A DNA stretch of 64,000 bases from Heligmosomoides polygyrus polygyrus (GCA_947396885.1 OX377205.1:52126676-52190675), one strand, 5' to 3'. Counted from the stretch's first letter, positions 30,205 through 41,919 are shown. Numbers and translations: made by a program. Notes: generated by a model from the sequence alone, not told the origin.

Positions 30205-32095
30205 CCGCACGGTCAAAAGTGGGCGAAAAACGCAAAAATACCGTCACAAAGCGTCGCATGCGCATAACTCCTTCAGTTTTAGGTTTTTCGAAAAAAAGAT
30301 TGGCACCATTCGATTCGTCTCTTCGAGGTCTACACAAATATGTATACAGCTTTATGGGAACTCCGATATTTTCGCCGTGGGTGGTTCAAAAATGACTGGA
30401 GCGGGCTTTTGTGATTAGAGCAGCTTATTTCCCAGGACATGCGTGCTTTCAAGCATGGCATATCTCAAGCATGGCGTACGTCGCCAGTGCTCTGTCATGC
30501 CAGGAATGCCCCGAGAGTGCGCCGTGCACAATGCATACAGAATCGAACCTTACAATCGAGGGGGGGGGGCAGCAGCTTATAGACTGAGCGTTTGGGAAGT
30601 TTCATCAGAAATTTCCTGCCGCCTCACTCAGGAGTTGCTCTAAGGCTGTCCAGCGAGCCTTTGAAATGCGCCGTGAACAATGCATACGGATTCGAACCTT
30701 TCAATCGAAGGGGGGGGGACAGCTTGTAGACTGATCGTTTGGGGAGTTTTGTCGAAAATTTGCAGCCACTCTAGTCAGGAGTTGCTCTAAGGCTGTCCAG
30801 CTAACCTTTGAAGTGCGCCGTGAACAATGCATACAGAATCGAACCTTTCCATCGAGGGGGAGGGACAGCTTGTAGACTGAGCGTTTGGGGAGTTTTATCA
30901 GAAATTTGCATTCGCCCTAGTCAGGATTTGCTCCAAGGCTGTCCAGCGAGCCTTTGAAGTGCGCCGTGAACAATGCATACGGGTTCGAACCTTTCAATCG
31001 AGGGGGGCGACCGCTCGCAAATTGCACGCATGGGCGTGTTCGGAGCGCAATAGTTCTGTAAAGTTGGAACCTTTCAGGTTGCAGCTTGTAGGTTTCGTAG
31101 GGAGTCGAGCGTTCTGTTAGCATGCCAAAGTAGAATGGTTTAGCTTAGGAGGGAGCAATGTTATAGGGGTGCTAAAATGCAGGTGAGGCTTGTGTGAAGC
31201 ATTTTTCTTCGATTTCCGTGGACCACTGCGAGAAGGCGCGGTGAGTTTCCTGGTCCCCTGAGGAACGCTTAATGGAAAACTTTTGAAAGCTTCTTTCCCT
31301 AGCGGTGGAAAGAAGTTTCTGATGCTTCCAGGGCTCTCCTGAGAGAACGCGGTAGGAGGGCTTTACTAAAGTTCTCCTGGTTCCCCGAGGAACGCTTACT
31401 GGAGTACTTTTTATTAGCTTCTGTCTCTCACTGGGGAGAGCTAGCGCAGAAGCTTTTGCGTGGGTTTGAATCCACGGCTGATGCACTAATTTGGTGGTTC
31501 ACCAACGGATGCGTCTGTAGCGAATTGTAATAAGTATTTATTACTTCACAACTATCAGAGCACAACACAAACAATAACTCACAGCGGTTTATATGATGAA
31601 TTCCTAGAGGAGGAGCCTAGAAGTATGACATATATTGGTCAGGGAGGCTGATAACCTCTAGTCTTAAAAGGGCGTACCGCGGCTAGAGTGTAGTATTTGT
31701 GCATTATCTTATTTACCTTCTTGCGGTATCGTTAGGTCATACCAGTGGATGCTGTGCAACGGTGCTTATTTTATATTGTTCACCTAAACGTGTTATCATT
31801 CATTCCTATTTGTTCTTATTATGCTATAATAATACCACACGTTTATAGATGTAGACCTAGTTGCCTATTCACAACACTAACGGCCTTAAAATGCGTACGC
31901 GAACCGAGCGCTAAGGATGCTTTACGATGACGTGCTCATAGCTCCTCAGCTGCCTAAACTGCCTTAGCCTCGCCTGGCGTTTTAGCGCGGCGAGAGCTAG
32001 CGGTTAGAGGTTCTTGCGCTCCTACTCGCCCGGATTTGAGCTTTCGACACTCGCAATGGCACCGTTCTTTTCTCCTTTAAAAGCGCTATCGAGCG
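30205..32095 (+). mobile_element. Foldback family 1, single arm, interrupted
   Basis: Blocks AACTCCTTCAGTTTTAGGTTTT and GATTGGCACCATTCGATTCG, and later CCTAAACTGCCTTAG, CGCCCGGATTTGAG and TGGCACCGTTC, follow the order of the left arm of the element at 56952-59764. About 31170-31890 is foreign to that arm. The opposing arm is missing. Confidence 0.5.
30522..31005. repeat. 147-bp tandem repeat, about 3.3 units
   Basis: Units start with GCGCCGTGAACAATGCATAC at about 30522, 30667, 30814 and 30960. Each continues through a G-run, GACAGCTTGTAGACTGA and GGCTGTCCAGC. One diverged unit is present at 57410-57590, so the array grew within the foldback arm. Confidence 0.8.
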
Positions 32096-32099
32096 ATAG

Positions 32100-32690
32100 G
32101 CGGAGTCCGCTCTTCTGGTGTGGTGACGCCAATTCTCCCGATCAAATGCTTGATTAGGATGCACAACAGCCATCTTAAGTTCAAGTGCAACGTATCTAGC
32201 CAGCGTTGCTTCGGGCGTCCTCTGGGCCGCTTTTCAGAGACTCAAAGTTCAGGCCTATCATCCGGACGGTGCCATTATTAGCGCGGAGGACGTGGCCGTA
32301 CCATCGAAGACGAGCTTCGCGCAGCTTCTCGGCTATCGGGGCGACACCGAACCTCTGTCGTATGGCGTCATTGCGAACGCGGTCCAAACGCGTAGCTCCA
32401 TCCGTCCGCCGTAGCATTTTCGTCTCCATTACACTGAGGCGGCTTTAAATTTCCTTCGTTACGGGCCAACACTCAGCACCGTACGTCGCTACTGGGCGGA
32501 CGATTTTCCAATACACCTTCGATTTGAGGTGCTCAGGTATTGTCCTGTCGCAAAGCACCCCAGTCAGAGAGCGCTATTTGGACCAGGCTGCACTCACACG
32601 CGCATTCACCTCCAACTTTGGGCTGCCGTCTCATGTGACTGTTGATCCAAAATACTTGAAAGATGTAACTCATGAGAGCTCAGTACCATT
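32100..32690 (-). pseudogene. RTE family B, 3' part of a split minus-strand copy
   Basis: Read on the minus strand: NGTELSHVTSFKYFGSTVTS, then [40 protein letters not shown] and [18 protein letters not shown], ending near ENWRHHTRRAD. These are the RT thumb and C-terminus. The missing 5' part lies at 37539-39577, and the two join at a 9-bp duplication. Confidence 0.8.
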
Positions 32691-32699
32691 GATCTAAAT
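32691..32699. other. 9-bp target duplication, left
   Basis: GATCTAAAT. The partner GATCTTAAT is at 37530-37538, with one mismatch. Confidence 0.7.
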
Positions 32700-33227
32700 G
32701 GGAGGGGGGCGTTCTGCCAGAAAGCGGCGCGAGCAAAGACGCGGGACAGTGGGTGCTGAGCCAGTTGACGTCGACTCGCGCAGTGACACCCGCCGCTTCG
32801 CGCTCAGCCAGGCAGCCCTCCTCGCCGCGGAGGCGATTGTGACCCAGGCAACCACGGGGGCCCGCAGGTCGACCAGATTTGGCGTGATTACAGAAGGATA
32901 GGAGACTCAGACGGCTTGTATTGGCAGTCCAGAAATTGGGATTGATCCGAACCCTACCATCTCCTCTATTAGAATTTCGAGCTCTATTCAATGAGACAGG
33001 AAAGAACCTTGCCTCGATAATCCTTACAACATTTTTTCTCGCGCTGTTTAACTTTCGTCAAATATCAGTGTTTATTTATATCAGAACTAATTGCGAGGCA
33101 GGTTTCCTGTCTCATTCAATAGAGCTGTCTCATTCAAGATTCTTCCCTGTCTCATTCAATAGAGCTCGAAATTCTAATAGAGGAGATGGAAGGGTTCGGA
33201 TCAATCCCAATTTCTGGACTGGGGAAT

Positions 33228-34221
33228 ATAATTAGATAGACGAGAGATTTCTAAGAGCACCCAAGTGCCCATCCTTTTTGAAAATGACATTATGATCCTT
33301 CATTGCGTAGAGCATGTTTTCAGTCTGAAATTGCCCGACGAGTCCGATTTGATGGTCGGTAGACCTCCTGAGACCACCGAAGTATTCCAGGTTTTTTTTT
33401 CAGATCATTTCATGAGTTTTTCATAACTCGTTAATTGGTGGAGGAAACATTGGCTATGCAGGCACATTGCGTGTGGAACGTGAGGTCAAAATACTGCTAG
33501 AAGCCACAAACGCCTGGACGAGCAGTATGAAGTATTATGTGATGAAATTTATTCTCGGTGAACATTAGATTTGAGGAACCACCTAATCAATGTTCTTTTC
33601 GAAATATATGATGGGTGCATTATAAATTTCTAGGGAAAAAACAGTTACGAAACGCTAAAGAGATGCAATGTTGAAACTAACGCTTTAAACTTCTGTTAAG
33701 AGATTTCTCGGCACTATTGTACTTTCACAACTCCACGGGTCGAGGAGAGGTCGAAAAAAAAAATTTTCGCCCAAACTTCGGCTAGGTGGGGTTATTTGGG
33801 GTGTTGATCACGAATATGACATCCGTTTTTGTTCTATGCTAAAGTACCGTAGGTTACGGTAGGTGCGGGTGACTAAGGCTGCCAAGGTCATGGTCACCGA
33901 TTTTGCTCAAACTTCGGCTAGGGAGGTTATTACCCGCAACCTACCGTACTCCAGCGTAAAACGAAATACGGTTGTCATATTCGTGATCAGCATCCCAAAT
34001 AACCCCCTAGCCGAAGTTTGGGCGAAATCGGTGATCATGACCTAGGCAGCCTTAGTCACCCGTACCTACCGTAACCTGCCGTAATCGGCCGTAATTTTGA
34101 AAACGGATTTCAAATTTGTGATCAGCATCCCAAATAACCTTTCTAGCCGAAGTTTGGGCGGATTTTTTCGACCTCTCTTCGACCCTTGGAGTTGTGAAAG
34201 TACAATAGTGCCGAACCCTCG
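33228..34221. mobile_element. Foldback element 3, nested
   Basis: The outer ends AATTAGATAGACGAG and CTCGTCTATCTAATT enclose inner arms. Left 33713-33960 and right 33960-34205 are inverted copies with blocks GGCACTATTGTACTTTCACA, AGGTCGAAAAAA, CAAACTTCGGCTAG and GTGATCATGACC. It lies between the subterminal repeats of the 4.83-kb element. Confidence 0.65.
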
Positions 34222-34810
34222 TCTATCTAATTGGAATCCTTATGCAAATTTCGCCTGGAAGCAAGTCTCGCATTATTCATGATATACGTGAATAAAAACC
34301 GATATTTAGCGAAAAATAAACAACACCTGAAAAAATGCGCTTTAAGGGTTATTGAGGCTGAGTTCTTTCTTGGATCATTTGATAGAGCTCGAAATTCCAG
34401 TACAGGAGATAGTAAGGTTCACATCAGTAGTACATGCCTCGCAATTAATCCTGGTATAAATAAAAACTGATATTTAACGAAAGTTAAGCAGCGCCTGAAA
34501 AAAAAATGTTGTAAGGGTTATTAAGGCAAAATTCTTTCCTGGCCCATTCGATAGAGCTTAAAGGTGGCGATGTCCGTTCCTCCTCGTGGTGCCACTGGAA
34601 ACTGCTTGCTTTGTAAGCTAAGCTAAGCACGGACACTCGAATGGCGGCAGGCCCTTGTGACAGGCCGGCCTACGAAGACCCATGTCACATCACATGGTGT
34701 ATGAATAGCCATGTTTTTGAGATTGTGCTACGACGTCCGCAGGAGTCGACGCGCACTCGCAGAGCCCGGCGAGTTTGGAAGGTATGCGAGGGTCACTGAT
34801 GCGAGGACGG

Positions 34811-36280
34811 CATCGGGGGCAACTGAGCTAGTCCGAAAGTCCCGTAACGTAAGTAGGACCCGCGTAGCAACGCTGAATTTGGGTACATTGACGGGCCGCT
34901 GGTGCGAGTTGGTTGAAGCACTGGAGCGCAGAAGAGCTGTTCGGTGCTGGAGACGAGGTGGTCCTGCAGCAAGTCAAGGGACATAGGACGTGACTTCAAG
35001 GTCGTTCTATGTGGAAGTCACAGGACCACCAGTGGTGTCGGAATAATCGTCTCCAAACGATTTCCAGACTTAATTGTAAGTGTCAAGCACCTTAACGATC
35101 AGATAATGAAGATCGTTGCCGCCGCTAAGGAGCGACTCTATCACTTCTCCTCTGCGTGTGCTCCGCAGACTGGCTGCTCCGATCAAGCCAAGGATGAGTT
35201 CTGGAGCTTGCTTGATGAGAAGACAGCAGAGGTGCAGCCGAAAGATGTCGTCATAGTCGCTGGTGACCTTAATGGGCACGTAGGTGCTACGAAGGACGGG
35301 TACAGCTGTCATGGTGGTTTCGGATACGGGTCACGTAACGCCGATGGTGAGCGTATTCTTGATTATGCGGAATCGCATGATCTCGCCATTGTGAACACCG
35401 TTTTCCGAAAACAGGACTCCCACCCCATCTCATACTACAGTGGGAGTTCGGCTGGTAATACGAACATATAAGTTTTCGCCGCCCGCGCGGCGACGTCTGC
35501 CTCACGCGCGACGAACCGCCACTGACGCATCGCTCCTGGATGGGCTGTTATGGGGAAAAACGAGCTCTAGCAAACTCCCGAGTTATGCTGCATTATGTAT
35601 AGCAATGTGGCTTTTAGAAATAAAGCTTCTTGTCATAAAGGGAGACTAAATCTTTTCACAATGGAAGCAATTGTTTATTTTTCTGTTAGGTTATCCAATT
35701 CCCTCTCGAAATATCAATTTTCTTTGACTTAGTTCACAGGAGGACTCTAAAATAGCTGAGCAGAGGTAGTTAAAGAAGTTTATGCAGTTGAAAGAGCATT
35801 AGTTTGTGACTGTAGCAACGCACCCTATGCAGATTTTGCGCTTGCCGCAGCAGTCGCCGGGGCCCCCGCGCGCATTCGTATGTTCAGCTTGCTTCCCTAG
35901 GAACTCTAAGCCTCAGATAGACTTTGTCCTTGTGAAGGATCGCGACGGAGCATTTCACAGACGCGAAGATCGTACCGTATGAGACGGTCGTCCCACAGCA
36001 TCGACCGCTGATCTGCACTTTGAAGATCGCCCCTTCGAGGCTGAAGCAGATCGAGCAATGCGGTGCGGCAAGAATCAAGTGGTGGCGAATGAGAGAGAGA
36101 AGGAAGCAGCTGTGATTTCTCGCGTGCGGTTACCGACAGTCACGACTCTCGACGAAACTTGGAAGAAAACGACCGACGCGATTCGTCAAGCTGCACAGTC
36201 GGAACTCGGCATTACGAAGCCTGGGCGACGGAAGGTCGACAAGCAGGCATGGCTGTGGACAGATGACGTGAAAGCAAAAG
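34811..36280 (+). pseudogene. RTE-B endonuclease region, broken
   Basis: TRVATLNLGTLTGRWCELVE, then frameshifts and LETRWSCSKSRDIGRDFKVV, then ACAPQTGCSDQAKDEFWSLL, VIVAGDLNGHVGATKDGY and GERILDYAESHDLAIVNTVF. After about 35460 a 400-base unrelated stretch interrupts the frame. It resumes near 35910 (FVLVKDRDGAF-like, then DEAVVPQHRPLICTLKI). Several stops occur. Confidence 0.65.
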
Positions 36281-36378
36281 TATGAGAGAAAAAGTCGCTT
36301 TACCACGTGTTTCTCGGCGATAGAAAAGCGGACAACTGGCAGAAGTATCAGTAGGGAAAGAAGGGTGCAAAGAAAGCC

Positions 36379-37230
36379 GTGACTGTTGCTAAAGCCACTC
36401 ATTATAGTGAAGTCAACGAAAAGCAAGCGTCGCGCGATGGTGAGCGGTATTTGTACCGACTTGCTAAAACCTGCCATCGCCAAACCGAGGATATTGAAAA
36501 GTTCTTTGGCATCAATGATGAGAGCGGTCATCTTCTGACAGACGGAAAAAAGGCGTTGAAGCCATGGCGTGATTACTTTGAGGAAATTTCTAATATGGAA
36601 TTTCCTCACCCAACCATCCCTTCTGTGGGTTCTGTTCACGGTTCCGTTCACAAGATGGAGGACACAGAAGCGGCTCTGAAGAAGATGAAGCCATGCAAGG
36701 CGACAGGACCGGATGATCTGGCAGCCGATGTTTGGAAGTCGAAGCTCTGGTATCCTGCTGAGTGGTTGGCAGAGTTCTTAAATCCAGGTAGTAGAGGAGA
36801 GGAAAGTATCGGAGTGTTGGCACAACAGCACGACGATTTCGATTAGGAAGAATAAGGGCACCTCAGCGTCATGGAGACGATGGTGGTGCGCTGGAGGGCT
36901 GGAGTCACGCGCATGGACCACATCCGAAATGAAGCTATACAGCAGAAGTTCAGTGTCGCGCCGATAGCGGACAATATGCGCGAAGCTCGCTTGCGATGGT
37001 ACAACCACGTTGTGCGTGGGAAGGAAGACAGCGTCCGCAAGATAGGCCTTGAGTTGGAAATGTCAGAAAAGCGTCATAGAGGACGCCCGAAGCAGCGTTG
37101 GTCTGATACGTTACACATGGACTTGAAAGTCACTGGCGTCCACCCTCATGAAGAGCAGGATCGAGAAAGGTGGCGTCACGACACTAAAAGAGCGGACCCC
37201 GCTACGAAGCGGGACAAACGCTGTAGAAGA
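36379..37230 (+). pseudogene. RTE-B linker, N-terminal RT and C-terminus
   Basis: DGERYLYRLAKTCHRQTEDI and the N-terminal RT block MKPCKATGPDDLAADVWKSK are intact. The RT core is missing. The C-terminus resumes with [39 protein letters not shown] and GRPKQRWSDTLHMDLKV, ending KRADPATKRDK. Confidence 0.75.
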
Positions 37231-37529
37231 AGAAGATTCGATAGAGCTCGAAATTCTGATATAGGAGATGGTAAAGTTCAGGTCAATCCCATATTCTGGG
37301 CTGCCAGCGCAAGCCGTCTTAGCCTCCTATCCCTCTATCGACTGTAATCACACCAAATCTGGTCGACCTGCGGGCTCCCGTGGTTGCCTGGGTCAAAATC
37401 GCCTCCGCGGGGGCTGCCTGGCTGAGCGCGAAGCGGCGGGTGTTACTGCGCGAGTCGACGTTTATTGGCTCCGTAGGCACTGTCCTGCATCTTTGCCCGC
37501 GCCGCTTTCAGGCAAAACGTCCCTCACCC

Positions 37530-37538
37530 GATCTTAAT
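37530..37538. other. 9-bp target duplication, right
   Basis: GATCTTAAT, partner of 32691-32699. Confidence 0.7.
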
Positions 37539-38694
37539 AGATCCGTGCTCATTCACATCCGTCGTCAAGTACTCCTTCTTTTTGGCGCTTAGCTTAAATC
37601 CGAACAATGCACCACGCCTGTACCTGCCGAGTTCGTTTTGTCTTCGCATACAAGCACGACGTCGTCAGCATACAAAAACTTCCAAGTTGCCGCCATTTGA
37701 AGATCTCGTGAGATTGCATCCATAACGACGATGAAGAGCGGTGGGGATAACGAAGATCTCTGGTGCACCCCTACAGAAATGGGAAATTCCGTCGAGGTGC
37801 CCGCTGGCGCTCGCACCAGACTTCTTGGGCAAGTGTACAGAATGCGCACCCACTCAATAAGTTCTTCAGGATACCATGTTCTCGCAACGCGTACTATACA
37901 ACATCTCGCGGAACTCAGTCGAAGGCCTTCTCCCAGTCCAGGAAGGCAAAATGCACCAGTTTCTGTTTCTCGCGGTGATTCTCTAGCAAAAGACGAACAG
38001 CGTGAATGGCATCAGCAGTGCCACAGCCAGAGACGAAACCACACTGATTCGTGGAAAGTTGGACGACATCCCGGATAGTCCTTCGACAACTCGCTCAAAG
38101 ATTTTCATGGTGTGTGGAAGAAGGTGATTTGGACGGTAACTAGAGCAGTCCGCAGGACTGCCCTTCTTCTTTCAAAGCAGGCACTTTCTTCTCAGCAAAA
38201 ACCCGACTGAAAAACTCGGCCAGCCAGTCAGTAGGGCACCGGCCCTTCAACTTCCACAGGTCATCGGGACCAGTGGCTTTGCCTGACTTCATCTTCTTCA
38301 GGGCTGCTTCTGCTTCGCTCACTGTGATCTTCTGAACGGGACCGTTTACAGGAGATACAAAAGGAATAGCAGGATGGTCAAATTCAACATTCGAAATTTC
38401 CTTGAAGTAGTCGTGCCATCGCTTCACAGCTCTCTTGCGATCCATCAGAAGACGTCCGTTGTCGTCGTTAATGTCAGAGTACTTTTTTCGATGTCTTCTG
38501 CTTGGCGACAGCGAGCATTTGCGAGTCGGTAAATGTAACGCTCACCATCGCGTGTTTCCAGTTTTTCGCTGACATCAGCATAGTATGCGGCTCGCGACGC
38601 CTAAAAAGGACATAGTCGATCTGCGTTTTGCCGTTCCCGCCATAAGACGAGATGAGGTCGGAGTCACCTTTCGAAATTTGGTGTCCACGATGAG

Positions 38695-38735
38695 GGTATA
38701 CTTGAGTCTGCATACTCAAGTATACCTTCATCATA
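38695..38735. repeat. Snap-back inverted duplication 1
   Basis: GATGAGGGTATACTTGAGT faces ACTCAAGTATACCTTCATC across a few bases, inside the RTE-B endonuclease region. Confidence 0.7.
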
Positions 38736-39052
38736 GGGGGTTGCGCGACTCATATCCAAAGCCATCATGACATCTTTAGCCGTCTTTCGTGGCTACGACG
38801 TGACCATTAAGGTCACCTGCAACAACAACAATATCTTGCGACGGCATTTCCGCTGTCTTTTCATCAAGCAGGGACCAGAACTCGAGAGCTCGTCCTCGGT
38901 TTGCTCGGAACAGCCTGTCTGTGAAGCAGACAAAGAAAAGAAATGGCGTCATCGCTCTTCTACGGCGACAACAATCTTCACCAAGCGGTCATCGAAACGT
39001 TCTACGCTTGCAATCGCGTCACGATATCGTTCGGAGACGATGATGGTGGTAG

Positions 39053-39184
39053 TGTGACTTCCACATAGAACGGCCTTGATGCCTCGTCCTATGTCCCTTG
39101 ACTTGCAGCAGGACCACCTGGTCTCCTGCTGCAAGTCAAGGGACATAGGACGAGGCATCAAGGCCGTTCTATGTGGAAGTCACA
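39053..39184. repeat. Snap-back inverted duplication 2, arms about 60 bp
   Basis: GTGTGACTTCCACATAGAAC... (39053 onward) is mirrored almost perfectly by ...GTTCTATGTGGAAGTCACAC ending at 39184, with a spacer of about 10 bases. It duplicates the LQETRWSCCKSRDIG part of RTE-B in inverted orientation. Confidence 0.85.
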
Positions 39185-39579
39185 CTATTTTATCTTATCA
39201 AATCTATGTTTCTTCGCTCCTGTGCTTCTACCAACTCGCACGAGCGGTCCGTCAATGTACCCACATTCAACGTTGCTACGCGGGTCTTGCCTACGTTGCG
39301 GGACTTTCGAACTAACTCAGTTGCCCCCCCCCAATGCCGTTCTCGCATCAGGAACCCTCGCACGCTTTTCACACTCACCGGGCTTTGTGAGTGCGCGTGG
39401 GCTCCCGCGGACGCCGCAGCATTATCTCGTGAAACAATCAGCACCATCAACCATGTGATGTGACATGGGTCTTCGTAGGCCGGCTTGTCGCCTGCATTTG
39501 GATGCCCGTGTTTAGCTCGGCTCGCAAAAGCAAGCAGTTCAGTGGCACCACGTGGAGGAACGGACATCGCCACCTCTCG

Positions 39580-40880
39580 AATACGACTTATTTCTCCACT
39601 TAACTAACTTTTACATTTCTCTAACATAGTGAAGGCTGTCGTTTGGAAGGAGACCAGTTCAAGAGGAGAAACAAGTGCAATACATCATTAGAAGCCATCT
39701 ACTGTCTAGGAGACTGGCCTCCTCTGTTTTCGGCCGAGAGCTACCAAGGCACATCGCATTCATACACTCAAATATCGTTCTATTCCAGACCTCAGAAACA
39801 CATTGGAGGCAGTTTCATAAAGAAAGGGAGACGAGCATTCTTTGATCCACTTCCTGTTTGATAATAACGTCTAGTCAATTCCTTTATAATAGGTTCATTT
39901 TAACCCTACCGAATAGAATTGGCGGAGTATCATTCATGATTGGAACCGGGGTCTATAAAGTTACTACTCATGTGAAAAGGATGAGCCACTGATGTTTCTA
40001 TCGGTTTACATTGCACTTCATGGAGCTGGTTAAGCTAATGTGGTCAAAACGAATCTTTCAAGGGAAGTCGAACTGCATCTGGCCTTCTGTTGTCCCTTTT
40101 CAGGGGTGTGATTGAGATGATTGCAGTTACCCTATCTAATTCGTTTAGGAAGGTGCAGATTCTCGTAAAGCAGGCTTTCGTCACAGAACTGGCGAAGTGT
40201 AGCCCGAGCGTGTGCAGAGAACTATTAAATAGCAGTGCAATATTTCATGTTTTAAAATCAGACAAGTACAGGCAGACTTGTCTAGGAAACCGGCGCTCTA
40301 GGTAGGTTTAGGATACCGCAGTGGTTGATGCTGTAGATCGATGGGTCCGAACTTGCGAGCACTTTCAAAGTTGAGAAACGTCTTCTTTGCAATCTCCCTA
40401 CAAGTAGCAGAGTTGGTACCCTCTCATTAAGCAATAAATGTGTAACAACCGTCCCGCAGCGGTCTATATACCGTTTCCACTTGCTGCGTTAAAAATGGAC
40501 TTTTGCAAACTGAAGTTGAACCAGTTTCAGCTTAAAACGAGTTTTTCCCAACTCATAACTGAAATAGGATTACTTCCAAACCAAGCTAGAAACCTTCTAA
40601 CTCAAAATTGTCTTGTATATGGAATTAAACTGGAGATGTGCCAAGAAAGTTATACGTTAACTTTTCCATTTTAAAGGGACTACAAACGATGTCCGAGAAA
40701 TACAATCATACTGTTTCGGCGGCCAAAAGTTTTTTATCCGTCTGCCATGGATATGTTTCAGGACTTATTCCCAAATGTTGAAAAGCGGAGATCTTTCGGT
40801 GCGACACACGATGGGATTGCGCCATGCATTCACTCAGAACGCAAGGCTCAATCCCATCGTACAACTCAGTATGTTTATTA
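39580..40880. other. No gene recognised
   Basis: A 78-codon frame at 40438-40674 (KMDFCKLKLNQFQLKTSFSQ) has no motif. Nothing else was seen. Confidence 0.35.
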
Positions 40881-40888
40881 GAGGACTA

Positions 40889-41919
40889 TTAGGTTGTCCC
40901 ATAAGTCTTCGCCGTTTTTTTCAACGATTCACTGCAGATTTCGCCGGCGGTCTCCTGCATAGCGCTGCATAGTTTTCAAAAGAGAATGACTTGCTCTATC
41001 AGAACTTGTATTGCATTTCTTTCTTTATCATGGATTTTGTCAATTTTTAGGTCGTTGAAGTGAAAAGTGAAAAAGTAGCCATTCGCGCACTTGTTCTCTC
41101 CGCTTAGGTTTGTAATTTTTTGCGCAGTTTTTTATAGCACTTGGAAGGCAATGTTCTGTGCTACAAGAATATGTGTAAGTGCTATTTGTTCATTTGTCCT
41201 TTATTGATTTTTGGGACGTCAGAAGGAGGATGGTTATTTTTGCCGACAGCTCCTGCTCTGTGGTTGGACTTTTTGGGTTGGTGTTATATGTCATTCGAAA
41301 GAAAATGTCTTGCTCTATAAGAATATATGTCGCGTTTATTGATTTCTATTGAATATCAACAAAATGCCAAAAAGAGAAAAATCGTCTTCACCAACAACTC
41401 CTTCTCCTTCTTCAGTTGTTCATATTCGACAGAAATCAGCTGGAGCCAATAAACCCGACACAAATTTTTACTGAGCAAGACATCTTCTTCCAAACGACAT
41501 ATGACACCAAGCAAAAAAGTCCAACCACAGAACTGGAGTTTTGGTAAAAGTTCGGACGGAAAAGTTGGAATTCCCAATTTGATGGACTAAAAATCAATAA
41601 AGGGCAAGTGAGAAAATAGGATCAACACATATTCTTGTAGTACAGAACATTGTTTTCTAAGTCTTATAAAAAACTGAGCAAAAAATTAGAAACCCAAGCG
41701 GAGAGAACAAGTGCGCAATTGGCTACTTTTTCACTTTTTCACTTTTCACTTCAACGATCTAAAAATTGACAAAATTCATGATGAAAAAAGAATTCCAATA
41801 CATGCTCTGATAGGGCAAATCATTCTCTTTCGAAAGCTATGCAGCGCTATGCAAGAGACCGCCGGCGAAATCTGCAGTGAATCGTTGAAAAAAACCGCGG
41901 GACTTATGGGACAACCTAA
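40889..41919. mobile_element. Foldback family 2: 1.03-kb hairpin with mariner-type ends
   Basis: The ends TTAGGTTGTCCCATAAGTC are identical on both sides and flanked by TA. The whole element is a long inverted repeat. Left-arm blocks GAAGTGAAAAGTGAAAAAGT, TGCTCTATCAGAA and GACAGCTCCTGCTC-like are mirrored in the right half around a centre near 41400. No transposase frame exists. A second copy at 56630 is interrupted. Confidence 0.8.

Larger units (their letters stand above)
34559..37235 (+). mobile_element. RTE family B copy, plus strand, internally deleted
   Basis: It is flanked by ATTCGATAGAGCT at 34546-34558 and 37236-37248. It starts near GGTGGCGATGTCCGTTCCTC, as does the minus copy at 39577, and ends in GTAGAAGAAGAAG. 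It inserted into the right inverted repeat of the 4.83-kb element. Most of the catalytic RT core (between about 36780 and 36850) is deleted. Confidence 0.8.
32700..37529. mobile_element. 4.83-kb element with long terminal inverted repeats (Mutator-like size of duplication)
   Basis: The ends read GGGAGGGGGGCGTTCTGCC and, inward from the right, GGGTGAGGGACGTTTTGCC. The inverted repeats run at least 400 bases: left 32700-33115; right 37529-37236 continued, after removal of a younger RTE insertion, at 34558-34437. Excision of the element with one 9-bp copy restores the reading frame of the RTE-B copy it interrupts. No transposase was recognised inside, so it is non-autonomous. Confidence 0.75.
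37539..39577 (-). pseudogene. RTE family B, 5' part of a split minus-strand copy
   Basis: Read from 39577 downward: the 5' end GGTGGCGATGTCCGTTCCTC, then [20 protein letters not shown] (endonuclease), SGGNGKTQIDYVLFRRREPH, MDRKRAVKRWHDYFKEISNV, MKSGKATGPDDLWKLKGRCP, a diverged middle RT, VGVHQRSSLSPPLFIVVMDA and LYADDVVLVCEDK (the YADD box), ending in an EYLTTDVNEHGSIKI-like stretch at the insertion point. Many stops and two local inverted duplications are present. Confidence 0.75.

Noticed and set aside
30522..31005. CRISPR-like array
   Set aside because: The genome is eukaryotic, the units are 147-bp tandem copies without spacers, and the array lies within a transposon arm.
32700..32991. 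Protein-coding gene in the 32.7-kb frames
   Set aside because: The same sequence recurs inverted at 37.2-37.5 kb as the terminal repeat of a transposon.
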